Source: CAIWHR01 sp963724975
GTDB taxonomy: Bacteria > Pseudomonadota > Gammaproteobacteria > Burkholderiales > Casimicrobiaceae
Length of the DNA: 64,000 nucleotides
Direction of reading: 5' to 3'
Assembly (NCBI GenBank): GCA_963724975.1
Contig: CAVRXB010000004.1
Span: 1 to 64,000, forward strand
Shown here: positions 44,867 to 54,060 of the stretch, piece by piece
Layout: every line of letters starts with the position of its first letter
Numbering within the stretch: position 1 is the stretch's first letter
Translations under genes and position numbers: made by a program
The notes under the pieces: model-generated
What the model was told of the DNA's origin: nothing
The model's database searches: none
The model's input: the letters and a program-made list of their open reading frames with translations, nothing else

Positions 44867-46381
44867 TCAACTCGCGCGCGGTGCCGCGCGCCGCGTGAGG
44901 CGACCCAGCAGGCGGCCCACGGCCGGAAACTTGAGCAGGATGACCAGGACGATCGTGATCCAGAGCACCGCGGAAATCGGGCGCGTGAAGAACGGCTCGA
45001 GGCTGCCGTCGGACAGCACGAGTCCGCGCCGGAAGCCTTTTTCCATCAGGTCTCCGAGCACCATGCCGAGCACCAGCGGCGCGACCGGATAGTGGCGCCG
45101 CCGCAGCGCGTAGCCCAGCACGCCGAAGCCCAGCATCACCCAGACATCGAAGAGCCGCTGCGAGATGGCGTACGAGCCCACCACGCACAGCACGAAGATG
45201 ATCGGCAGGATGATCGGCTTCGGCACCATCAGCACCTTGATCAGGAGCTTCGTCAGCGTGAGCCCGTAGATCAGGATGCCGATCGTCGCGAACATCATCA
45301 TCGCGACGACATCGTAGACGAAGGTCGGCGCCTCGACCATGATCATCGGACCCGGGCGCACGCCGTGGATCAGCATCGCCGCCATCAGCACCGCGGCGGG
45401 CGCGGAACCCGGCACGGCGAGCGTCAGCACGGGAATGACGGCGCCCGGCACGCAGGCGTTGTCGCCGGTCTCCGCGGCCATCAGCCCGTCGATCGAGCCC
45501 TTGCCGAACTTCTCCTTCTCCTTGCTCACGCGCTTCGCGGCGGCATACGACGACCACGCGGCGACATCCTCGCCCACACCGGGCAGGATGCCGATGAACG
45601 TGCCGATGACGCCGGAGCGCAGAATCGTTCGCCAATATTGCGCAACGTCCCTCAACTTCGGGATCACCGAATCGAACGGGTTGATCTTGACCGGCGCGGG
45701 CTTCTCGCGCACGGCCATCAGCAGCTCGGCGAAGCCGAACGCGCCGACGAGCGCGGGGACGAGCTGGAAGCCGCCGGCCAGATCGCGGCTGCCGAATGAG
45801 AACCGGTCGTACGCGTAGATCGCCTCCTGACCGACCGCGGCGGTGAAGATGCCGACGAGCCCGGCGATCCAGCCCTTCAACGGATCGTCGCCGGTCAGCG
45901 TTCCGGCGATGATCACGCCAAAGAGCGCGAGCCAGAAGAATTCATACGCGCCGAACTTGAGCGCGAGGTTCCCCAGGATCGGCGTGAACAGCGCGAGGAA
46001 AAACATTCCGATCAGCGTGCCCAGCACCGAGCCCGAGGTCGCGATGCCCATCGCGCGTCCGGCGAGGCCTTGTTTCGCGAGCGCGTGCCCGTCGAGGCAC
46101 GAGGCGGCGGAGGCCGGGGTCCCCGGGATGTTGAGCAGGATCGCCGAGCGCGAGCCGCCGTAAATGGCACCGACGTACGTGCAGATCAGCACGAGCAGCG
46201 CCTGGTTCGACGGCATCTTGATCGTGAGTGTCGTCATCAGCGCGACGCCCATCGTCGCGGTCAATCCCGGCAGCGCACCGATGACGACGCCGACGAGCGA
46301 GGAGAGCAGGATGAGTCCGAGCGAAAGCGGATCGCAGAAGCTCCAGATCGAATGACCGAACGCGATGAGGCCGTCGAACAT
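44867..46381 (-). CDS. tctA: Tripartite tricarboxylate transporter, large membrane subunit TctA
   Basis: 504 residues with about 12 hydrophobic helices. Family markers are GVVIGALPGLTATMGVALM, TYVGAIYGGSRSAILLNIPG, TPASAASCLDGHALAKQG, IGTFIGILPGVGEDVAAWSS and NACVPGAVIPVLTLAVPGSA. It forms the transport channel with TctB and receives the ligand from the Bug receptor. 30 bases separate it from tctB. Clean frame. Confidence 0.95.
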   Translation of the reverse strand: MFDGLIAFGHSIWSFCDPLSLGLILLSSLVGVVIGALPGLTATMGVALMTTLTIKMPSNQALLVLICTYVGAIYGGSRSAILLNIPGTPASAASCLDGHALAKQGLAGRAMGIATSGSVLGTLIGMFFLALFTPILGNLALKFGAYEFFWLALFGVIIAGTLTGDDPLKGWIAGLVGIFTAAVGQEAIYAYDRFSFGSRDLAGGFQLVPALVGAFGFAELLMAVREKPAPVKINPFDSVIPKLRDVAQYWRTILRSGVIGTFIGILPGVGEDVAAWSSYAAAKRVSKEKEKFGKGSIDGLMAAETGDNACVPGAVIPVLTLAVPGSAPAAVLMAAMLIHGVRPGPMIMVEAPTFVYDVVAMMMFATIGILIYGLTLTKLLIKVLMVPKPIILPIIFVLCVVGSYAISQRLFDVWVMLGFGVLGYALRRRHYPVAPLVLGMVLGDLMEKGFRRGLVLSDGSLEPFFTRPISAVLWITIVLVILLKFPAVGRLLGRLTRRAAPRAS

Positions 46382-46411
46382 GAGAAAGCGCGCCGGCTCG
46401 CGTGGCCGGCG

Positions 46412-46933
46412 TCAGGGCAGCCGCACGTAGAAAAGCTGTTCGAACACGAGAGTGACGGCGAGCGCGGTGAGCACCCCGCACGCGATCGCCACGACGATGC
46501 CGCGCACGGTGGCGTCCTTCGCCTTGCGTTCCCGATACTGGAACACGAACACGAAAGTCGCGACGAACAGCGCGGTCGAAAACCAGAACGGCAAGCCGCG
46601 CCCGACGAGCAGCAGCGCGTAGACGAAGAACATCGCGGCCGCGAGCGCGAAGCTCGACGGCGCGGCATAGCTCGTGTCGTCGGCATGGGCGGCGTCCCAG
46701 CCGATGCGCTGCGCGCGTCGCCAGGACCGGAATACCAGGACACCCCCCAGCGCGGCGAGCGCAGCTCCGACGATGCCAGGCCATAAACCGGGGGCCGTGT
46801 GCCATGTGGCGCCCTGCTGCGTCATCCGGTCCATCTGCCACGACAGCACGCTGATCGCGCAGCCCAGCGCGGTCCACACGACCCCGCCCTGGAGATCGCG
46901 CCGCGGCGACGACGCGTAGAGCTCGCTGGACAT
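46412..46933 (-). CDS. tctB: Tripartite tricarboxylate transporter, small membrane subunit TctB
   Basis: 173 residues with four hydrophobic helices (WTALGCAISVLSWQMDRMTQ is the first, then WPGIVGAALAALGGVLVF, ALAAAMFFVYALLLVGRGLP and a C-terminal pair around FVFVFQYRERKAK). Weakly conserved family, recognised mainly from topology, size and position between tctC and tctA. Confidence 0.88.
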   Translation of the reverse strand: MSSELYASSPRRDLQGGVVWTALGCAISVLSWQMDRMTQQGATWHTAPGLWPGIVGAALAALGGVLVFRSWRRAQRIGWDAAHADDTSYAAPSSFALAAAMFFVYALLLVGRGLPFWFSTALFVATFVFVFQYRERKAKDATVRGIVVAIACGVLTALAVTLVFEQLFYVRLP

Positions 46934-46993
46934 TGAGACGAGGCCTCGACGACGGGCCGGCGCATCGGCCGCGCCGGCGCGACGTCGCAGCGA

Positions 46994-48019
46994 CTACGGA
47001 CGCGGGATTCCGAGCGTGTCCGGCGCGACCTTGGCCTTACCGGCGTCGGCGGCGGCCCACGCGTTCGCCTGCACCGCGGGGGCTACCGCTTTCTGCGCGT
47101 CGGCACCGGCATACGGGGCGAACTGCGCACCGCGGCTCGTTGCGTACTGCTTCAGCGCCGTCGAGTTCGCGATCTGCTCGGCCCAGATCTTCTCGACGGT
47201 CGCGATCACTTCGGGCGGCACACTTTTCGGGATGAAGATGCCAAAGTAGTTCGCAGGGGCCTTGAAGCCGGGCACCGATTTCGTCAGCGGCTCGATGACG
47301 CCGTACCCGTCGAGCTCGACGGGCTTGTCGCCAATGACGGCGAGCGCGCGCAGCTTCTTGCCCCGGATCATCTCGGCCTGCTCGACGGTCAGTTGCGACG
47401 TCGCTTCGGTTTCCCCGGCAACCGTTGCGACGACGGCTGGGTTGCCGCCGTCGTAGGTGACGTGCTTGTACTTGACGCCGGTCGCCTTGGCGATCGCCTC
47501 CATCGCGCTGTGGCCGCTCGAGTTGACACCGGCGGTCGCGACGCTGATCGCGCCCGGCTTCGCTTTCATCGCATCGATGAGCTCGTTCGGTGTCTTGTAC
47601 GGCGTGCTCGGATTCACGGAGAGCGTCGAGACATTGGCAACGTTCAGGAACAGCGCCCAGTCGCCGATCTTGGTGTCGAGCATCCCGAGGACTGCGTACG
47701 TACCGAGGTCCTGCGCCGCGCCGGCCGTCCACGTGTACCCGTCCTTCGGCGCTTCAAGCGCGTTCTTGGTGCCGATCGAGCCGGAGGCCCCGGGCTGATT
47801 GACGATGACGACCTTTTGTCCGAGCGCCTTCTCGACCTCCGCCGCCGTCACGCGGGTGACCTGATCGGTCGATCCGCCCGCTGCCCACGGCACGATGATC
47901 GTGATGGGCTTCGTCGGCTTCCATTGCTGCGCCGACGCGGGCTGAGCGACCGTCAGCGCGAGCAGCGCGGCGACCCCGACGATTCCGGCCTGCATCAACG
48001 TGCGCTTGCTGCAATCCAT
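46994..48019 (-). CDS. Bug-family solute receptor (TctC-like)
   Basis: 341 residues with a Sec signal (MDCSKRTLMQAGIVGVAALL to ASAQ). The receptor motif KPITIIVPWAAGGSTDQVTR is followed by VVIVNQPGASGSIGTKNALE and KPGAISVATAGVNSSGHSAM, standard for Bug proteins, which trap carboxylates in the periplasm. First gene of the transporter set. GGAGGAACG precedes the ATG. The ligand cannot be predicted; the adjacent enzymes suggest a sugar acid. Confidence 0.93.
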   Translation of the reverse strand: MDCSKRTLMQAGIVGVAALLALTVAQPASAQQWKPTKPITIIVPWAAGGSTDQVTRVTAAEVEKALGQKVVIVNQPGASGSIGTKNALEAPKDGYTWTAGAAQDLGTYAVLGMLDTKIGDWALFLNVANVSTLSVNPSTPYKTPNELIDAMKAKPGAISVATAGVNSSGHSAMEAIAKATGVKYKHVTYDGGNPAVVATVAGETEATSQLTVEQAEMIRGKKLRALAVIGDKPVELDGYGVIEPLTKSVPGFKAPANYFGIFIPKSVPPEVIATVEKIWAEQIANSTALKQYATSRGAQFAPYAGADAQKAVAPAVQANAWAAADAGKAKVAPDTLGIPRP

Positions 48020-48124
48020 ACGTTCCTCCGTTCGTGTTCTCGTGGCTGCGGGAGCCGGGCATGCGCGTTGCGCGCCGCCATTGTAGACCGGAGCCGTTTG
48101 CAACGACCGCGTCGCCCATGTCGG

Positions 48125-50638
48125 TCACGCCTCCAGCGCCAGTGAGCAGGCCGTGTCCTCGCTCATTGTCGCGCCTTCGGCGACGAGTCGCTCGAGCTCA
48201 CCGGCACCGAGCGATTGCTGAAGCAACTCCTGAAGTTGATCACGCGCGCGCGCCTCGTTGACCTGCCGCCTCGATCCCTTCGCAGCATGTGCTGCGTCGG
48301 CATAGCCGGCAAGCCTCGCAGCGATAGCTGTCCTTCCGCCTCGCGCCGCCAGCAAAGCGATATGGTCCGCAAGCAGCCAGATTTGACCGGCTTCGTGCAG
48401 CATCGGCACCCCTTCGCTCGCCGCGGCCCGTGCCGCTTCAAGTTCCCCGCGTTCACTGTGCAGGGCTGCCATTTGGGTGAGGCAGTAGCCGAGCGCGAGC
48501 CTTCGCAGCGGGGATTTGCGTGCCAGCGTGACCGTCTCGCGAAAGGCGGCGAGCGCACCTTGAAGGTCCCCTTCCGCCCACGTCAGGTCCGCCAGGTACA
48601 TGAGCGCCACCAACGCCATCCGCTCGGCCCCGACGCCACGGTAGAGCGAGAGCGCCCTTTCGTAATGCGTCCGAGCACTTCCGGGATCGCCGGTCAGCAT
48701 CTTCAGCGCGCCGAGATGGAGAAAATAATCAGCCAGCGCCTTGGGTATTGCCGCACGCTGCAGGAGAGGGAACGCTCCGGCAAAAAGCGGGGCCGCCTCA
48801 TCGAACCTATCCATGTAGGTCAACGCAGCCGCTTGCTGCGAGAGCGAAGCGCCGAGTCCTTCCGTATCGTCGAGGCGGCGGTACAGATCGACCGCTCGTT
48901 CCCACGCCGGCAGCGCCTGCGGCGGCGCCGCTTCCCACAGCGACCCCAATGCGCGCGCGAGGCGCGCTTGGTCGGACACGGACGTCCGCGCGCCGACGCG
49001 CGCAAGCGCGGCTTCGAGCCTCTGACGGCCCTCGCGCACAAGCGACAGTTCCGCCCACAGCGGTCCTGAGCTGGCGGCAAGCGCAATGCCGATTGCCGCG
49101 TCTCCGGCGGCGCCGAAGGCCCAGTCGAGAGCAGCGCGAACATTGTCGAGCTCGGAGCCATACAGGGCTCGCCACTCTGCGTCGGCCATTCGCATCCAGT
49201 CGGCGGCCGCGCGCTCGAAGCGGTCGCGGAAGTGTTGCGCGTGCCGCAACGCGAGCGCAGCGAATTCATCCACCTCGGAAAGCTTTTCCAGCGCGTAGGC
49301 GCGCGTGGTCTCGAGCAATCGGTAGCGCGTGCCGGCAACTTCGGTCTCGGCGCTGACAAGCGAGCGATCGACGAGTCGCGACAGCACGTCGATCACTGCG
49401 TAGTCATCGATCTCGTGGTCCGATGCGGCCGCGGAAGCGGCTTCGAGCGTGAAGCCGCCAGCGAAGATCGCCAACCGCCGCAGTACAGTGCGCTCATCCT
49501 GCGCCAAGAAGTCGAAGCTCCAGTCGAAAGTCGCGCGTAGCGTTTGCTGGTGGGGCAACGCGATCCGCGATCCCGCCGTGAGCAACCGGAACCGATCGCC
49601 GATGCGCGCGAGGATCTGCTCGACCGACAACGACCGGACACGCGCGGCCGCCAGCTCCAACGCCAAGGGGATCCCATCGAGGTGAATGCAGAGCTGCGCA
49701 ACGTGCGGCGCGTGCGCGACGGTCAGATCGAAACCGGGTTGCTGCCGCTGGGCTCGTTCGACGAAGAGCTGTACAGCTTCGGACGCAATGATCGTATCCG
49801 GACGCAAGGGGTCCGGAAGCGACAGTGGCTGGAGTGGATAGATCTGCTCGCCCGCAACCCGCAGCGGCTCGCGACTGGTGGCTACTATCGTCAGGTGCGA
49901 AGCACGCCGCAGCAGAGCGTCGGCAAGCGTGGCGCACGCATCGCGCAGGTGTTCGCAATTGTCGAGTACCAGCAACAGCTCGCGCGTCGCGAGCTGGTCG
50001 CACAACGTCTGCGACAGCGACCGACTGGCTCGCTCTGCTATACCGAGCACGCGCGCTATCGTTATTGGCGCCAGCGAAGGATCGGTGATCGCGCCGAATT
50101 CCACCAGCCACGCGCCGTCGCGATACGCGTCGACGACTTCGGCCGCCACCTGCAATGCGAGCCGGGTTTTGCCGATGCCACCGATGCCGACCAGGGTCAC
50201 CAACCGCTTGCCCGGCAACAGCCGCTTGATCTCCACCAGCTCGCGCTCGCGGCCGACGAATGACATCAGTTGCTGGGGCACATTCGAGCGTTGAATGTGG
50301 CCACTCAGCTTTTTATCGTCCCGAATCGCGGTCACCGGTCCCACGAACCGATAGCCCCGACGCGCGAGTGTCTCGATCCAGCGCTCGCCGCCCGGCACCT
50401 CCGAAAGCACGCGGCGGATCGCCGAGACCTGAACTGCGAGGTTGCCTTCTTCGACGACTACACCCGGCCACGCCGCATCAATGATCGTTCCTTTGGCGAC
50501 GTATTCATTGGCGTGCTCGACCAGAACGCGCAGCACTGCGACCGCACGTTCGCCGAGCGGCACCGAAGCTCCGGAATGACTGAGTACACCGGTTTCGGCG
50601 TCGAGGCGGAACGGCCCGAGATCGTAAACCGTGCTCAC
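48125..50638 (-). CDS. Winged-helix STAND-ATPase regulator with TPR-like C-terminus
   Basis: 837 residues from a GTG at 50638 (a TTG 22 codons earlier is possible). Residues 1-95 are an OmpR/CadC-type winged helix (GERAVAVLRVLVEHANEYVA, GNLAVQVSAIRRVL, WIETLARRGYRFVGPV). Near residue 145 comes an NTPase P-loop (LVGIGGIGKTRLALQVA) and then LLLVLDNCEHL as Walker B, followed by SREPLRVAGEQIYPLQPL, an AfsR-like signature. From about 480 on are helical repeats. It likely binds an effector and activates transcription. It is upstream of tctC in the same direction, 105 bases away, so it may control that cluster. Confidence 0.85.
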   Translation of the reverse strand: MSTVYDLGPFRLDAETGVLSHSGASVPLGERAVAVLRVLVEHANEYVAKGTIIDAAWPGVVVEEGNLAVQVSAIRRVLSEVPGGERWIETLARRGYRFVGPVTAIRDDKKLSGHIQRSNVPQQLMSFVGRERELVEIKRLLPGKRLVTLVGIGGIGKTRLALQVAAEVVDAYRDGAWLVEFGAITDPSLAPITIARVLGIAERASRSLSQTLCDQLATRELLLVLDNCEHLRDACATLADALLRRASHLTIVATSREPLRVAGEQIYPLQPLSLPDPLRPDTIIASEAVQLFVERAQRQQPGFDLTVAHAPHVAQLCIHLDGIPLALELAAARVRSLSVEQILARIGDRFRLLTAGSRIALPHQQTLRATFDWSFDFLAQDERTVLRRLAIFAGGFTLEAASAAASDHEIDDYAVIDVLSRLVDRSLVSAETEVAGTRYRLLETTRAYALEKLSEVDEFAALALRHAQHFRDRFERAAADWMRMADAEWRALYGSELDNVRAALDWAFGAAGDAAIGIALAASSGPLWAELSLVREGRQRLEAALARVGARTSVSDQARLARALGSLWEAAPPQALPAWERAVDLYRRLDDTEGLGASLSQQAAALTYMDRFDEAAPLFAGAFPLLQRAAIPKALADYFLHLGALKMLTGDPGSARTHYERALSLYRGVGAERMALVALMYLADLTWAEGDLQGALAAFRETVTLARKSPLRRLALGYCLTQMAALHSERGELEAARAAASEGVPMLHEAGQIWLLADHIALLAARGGRTAIAARLAGYADAAHAAKGSRRQVNEARARDQLQELLQQSLGAGELERLVAEGATMSEDTACSLALEA

Positions 50639-50748
50639 GCTCGACGCCAATCGGAAGCGCGGGCCGTTGTCTGGGTATAGTTTGTCGTTTCGCGAAGCTC
50701 GCAAGGTCCAAATCCACGCATGCGTCGGGCTTCGGGATTCATATCATC

Positions 50749-51003
50749 GTGACTCGCCCACTTATGCTTTTTGGCCTTGGCCTCGAGGAAAACGAAGTAT
50801 TCTTCCGATGGTTGCTAATTGAGAGGGCCCGTTTCTTCAAAAAGTTTCCGGGTCACACGAAACCTGCTTGGTTCGTATATGAATCGCCCAAGGAGGCTGC
50901 CGGAAAGCGATTGCGACCGAGGACCTCGACGAGGCGCAGCGGCGCGTGCGTTCCTGTTTCGTCGGTTGATGCGGATCGGCTAAGTCAACGTAACATCTCC
51001 TAA
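50749..51003 (+). pseudogene. C-terminal fragment of a SIR2-like protein
   Basis: The frame reads RPLMLFGLGLEENEVFFRWL, then LIERARFFKKFPGHTKPAWF with VYESPKEA. It resembles the C-terminal end of SIR2-like NADase-type proteins (GLSLxxNEVFLRWLLIERA). Everything before is missing, replaced by the 5' side of the STAND gene region. The tail after residue 50 looks non-coding. A remnant; assignment rests on one motif. Confidence 0.4.
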
Positions 51004-51044
51004 ATCGCCTTGGAGAACATTGCCAGGCCACCCACGGGAAGCGA

Positions 51045-52727
51045 CTACGTATCTGCGAAGTATCGCCGCTTGATGTCGTGTTCCGAGCCTGTCCTGAAGT
51101 GCATCGGAACCCATTTTCGCCAGTCTTCGAATAGATCCTGAGGCTTCCACGTATTGAACGCCGCCGAGCCAAATTGCTCGATGTGGCGCTTGACCGATTC
51201 GCGAAACCGGTGGTGCGCGAATATGCGCATGAATTCGCCAAAATAGATGTCTGCCACCCGCGTATTACCGCGAATCAGCACCATGTTTTCGTCGTTTACG
51301 TTCACGCTGGGTTCGCTGAAATTGGCGGAGCCGGTCAGGACAACGGGCTTGTTTCCCAACGGGTCGATGAGAATGAATTTGGTGTGCACCCAGTTGACGT
51401 TGACTCCGATGCCGCCATGCTCCTGGTGCCAGCCATCGACCCAGTCCACGAAAATGTTGTTGCCAAGCGCCATACCGATATTCTGGAAGCGACGAATGCG
51501 TTCGATATCGGCAATCGCGGCGGCGCGCGAAGTTGCGTTCCCGCCATTTACATACTTGTCCAGCAAGGCAAACCGCAACACGCCGTCGTTCTTGTCGAAC
51601 ACGGGGCGAAAGTCTTTGACAATGCCAAACGGAAAGGTCATGAACAAAGGCCTGGGATCGCTCGCCAGTTCGATCCACCAATCGAACACGCCGACGGCCG
51701 CGATGCGGTGAAAACGTCGGTGTCAGCGCATCCGACTCGTCAACTGGCGGCAAGGCATTGTTCGGCCTCTGCCCAGTCCTTGAGGTCGTCATCGACGGGG
51801 TCGCCCTTGAGTTCGGTCCAATACGCGAGAAAACGCTTTGCCAATGCAGGATTGTGAATCACATGCCCGACGTTGAGTTGGCCATACAGCGCGTTGCGGC
51901 TGATGTTGGTCGAGCCAGTCCAAACCGAAACGGGATTGCCATTCTTGCTGAGCACGATGAACTTGTTGTGCATCAGCTTCGCGTTGGTCCGCGCTGTGCA
52001 GATCCCTATGATGTGAGTGTCGGCGATCGCCTGCGCGTTCGTGTTGCCGGTGTCGTCATCCAACCCGTGGTAGATGATCTTTACTTCCGCTCCAGCCTGC
52101 TTGGCCGCCTTGAAAGCCGCCAATATGTCCGGCCATGGCTTTTGTTCAGGCAGGTGTAGCTCGTATATGGCCGCGTGCAGACTGTACGTGCTGTCCTTGG
52201 CCTTGGCGATGAATTCCAGCAGCGCGGGGACGAGGTCGCGCCCGAGCCATTCGTAGGCTGGCTCGCCTGCCTCGTCGAGTGTCTGCCCCGGGAAGCGCTT
52301 CGTAAAGGCTTGCGATGCGATGGCGGCACGGTTGAAATGCACTTCGTGCTTGGCATCGGCCAGCGGCTCACTGTCGATGGTTATGGTGGTCGCTTCCTTT
52401 TCCGTCAGTCCACCGGGGCTACCGTACAACGGGATGACGCGGTAGCGATACTGGTATCCCGGTTTAGCGGTGTAATCCGCCCACTGGAATGCCTGGAACG
52501 GATGGTCGTGGCTACTGGCGTCTTCAAATCCGGTGGACGGTCGAATGCTTGCAAAAGTCTTGTTGCCCCGCAACCAGACTCTTTTCGTCTTCGACGAGGT
52601 CGGTGCGCTGGATGGCAAACCCCATCAGGCCCTTTGCGTCGGATTCCTTCATGTCGAACGCAAGAAAAATGACGTATGTGCCGCTGATGGCTCTGACGGT
52701 TACGAGTCCCGACGCTTTCTTGCGCAT
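51045..52727 (-). CDS. Phospholipase-D-family protein with two HKD-type motifs, frameshifted
   Basis: Start MRKKASGLVTVRAISGTYVI after GGAGGC. The first frame passes near 52600 into RVWLRGNKTFASIRPS, and near 51750 and 51690 shifts twice more before FDWWIELASDPRPLFMTFPF. The two PLD sites are MHNKFIVLSKNG with GSTN following (Asp position replaced by Ser), and VHTKFILIDPLG with GSANFSEPS. In PLD enzymes two HKD motifs form one active site. About 560 codons. The role could be phospholipase or nuclease; the HNKFIVLS change lowers certainty of activity. Confidence 0.75.
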
Positions 52728-52830
52728 GAGGCGCCTCCGTTTGCCTGCAACTGAATGGCAGTTTGAGATTGGCTCGGCGGGCAATCAAGGGAATATTCAC
52801 GCAGAGTGAAAGCGAAGCACAATAGCTACC

Positions 52831-53721
52831 GTGTTTGACCTTCATGACTTCGCTCGACGGTATCCGCGGCTGTTCGTCCTCACCGGTGCGGGGGTGAGCG
52901 CCGATTCGGGCATCCCTGGCTACCGCGATGAAGACGGCAACTGGAAGCGCCGCGCGCCGGTGATGCTGCAGGACTTCCTGCGCTCCGAGGCAACGAGACA
53001 GCGCTACTGGGCGCGCAGCATGATCGGGTGGCCCGTCGTTGCGCGTGCGCAGCCCAACGCCGCCCACGTCGCACTCGCGTCGTTGGGGGCGATGCAGCGC
53101 ATAAACTTGCTGGTGACCCAGAACGTCGACGGCCTGCATCAGAGGGCCGGCAGCGCTGATGTCATCGAGCTGCACGGCAACATCGGTCGCGTGATCTGCC
53201 TCGATTGCCGGGCCAAACAGGCACGCGAAACCGTTCAGCTCACTTTAATGGAGCAGAACCCCGCATTCTTCGACGCGGTGGCGGAGACGTTACCGGATGG
53301 CGATGCCGATCTCGAGCATTGTGGACTGGACGCGTTCAGCGTGCCGCAGTGTGCAAATTGCGGCGGCATGCTGAAGCCCGACGTCGTGTTCTTCGGCGAA
53401 GGCGTCCCACGCACCCGCGTCGACGCCGCGCGAGCCGCGCTGGAGGAGGCCGATGCCATGCTCGTCGTCGGCTCGTCGCTGATGGTGTATTCGGGTCACC
53501 GGTTTTGCGAACACGCGCATGCGACGGGCAAGCCCATCGCCGCGATCAACCGCGGCCGCACGCGCGCCGATCACCTGCTCACGCTGAAGGTCGAGCACGG
53601 ATGCGGCGAGGTGCTGACCGACCTGGTCGAGACACTCTCGGCAATCCCTTCACCGGCGGTCGCGACGCAGGCACTCGACCGGCGCGAGCGCGTCGACGGA
53701 CCATCGGTGCTCGCACCGTAG
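52831..53721 (+). CDS. Sir2-family NAD-dependent protein deacetylase
   Basis: 296 residues from a GTG. Sirtuin motifs: FVLTGAGVSADSGIPGYRDE, then LLVTQNVDGLHQRAG, the catalytic His in ELHGNIGR, zinc ligands CLDC and CANCGG, then KPDVVFFGEGVP and VVGSSLMVYSG. It removes acyl groups from lysines using NAD. The insert between the zinc Cys pairs is long (about 50 residues), as in sirtuin class II relatives. Single gene, divergent to the PLD gene. Confidence 0.92.
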   Translation: MFDLHDFARRYPRLFVLTGAGVSADSGIPGYRDEDGNWKRRAPVMLQDFLRSEATRQRYWARSMIGWPVVARAQPNAAHVALASLGAMQRINLLVTQNVDGLHQRAGSADVIELHGNIGRVICLDCRAKQARETVQLTLMEQNPAFFDAVAETLPDGDADLEHCGLDAFSVPQCANCGGMLKPDVVFFGEGVPRTRVDAARAALEEADAMLVVGSSLMVYSGHRFCEHAHATGKPIAAINRGRTRADHLLTLKVEHGCGEVLTDLVETLSAIPSPAVATQALDRRERVDGPSVLAP

Positions 53722-54060
53722 CGCAGGTGATGCCGGCATGATCTACGCGTACTACAGCTAGAGCGCTGTATATCGCCGCGATTGACCGCGCCTTGGCAAT
53801 TCGAGCGCGTCTTCGCCTCGACGGGCAAGCTGATCGAGCGCGAGGAACGACTCCGGTAAGCATGGTCCTACCCGCAATTCAGTGTTGGTCCTATTTCGCT
53901 GATAGCACACTTGCGACCAACATTTTTATTCGTTGACCATGACTCGACGCGTGCTAATCGCCCGCAGGTCGACGCATTTGCATTCGGCGAATCTGCCGAA
54001 AGCACCAATATCCGGACTACTAAACCCTTAAATCAGGACACCCATCGAGGAGCAACCACG
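53722..54060. other. Intergenic, no gene seen
   Basis: About 340 bases between the sirtuin and the large hydrolase. It is less GC-rich near 53880-53930 and likely holds the hydrolase promoter. An in-frame extension of the hydrolase to 53911 exists but has no ribosome site and no signal peptide logic, so I treat it as non-coding. Confidence 0.5.
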
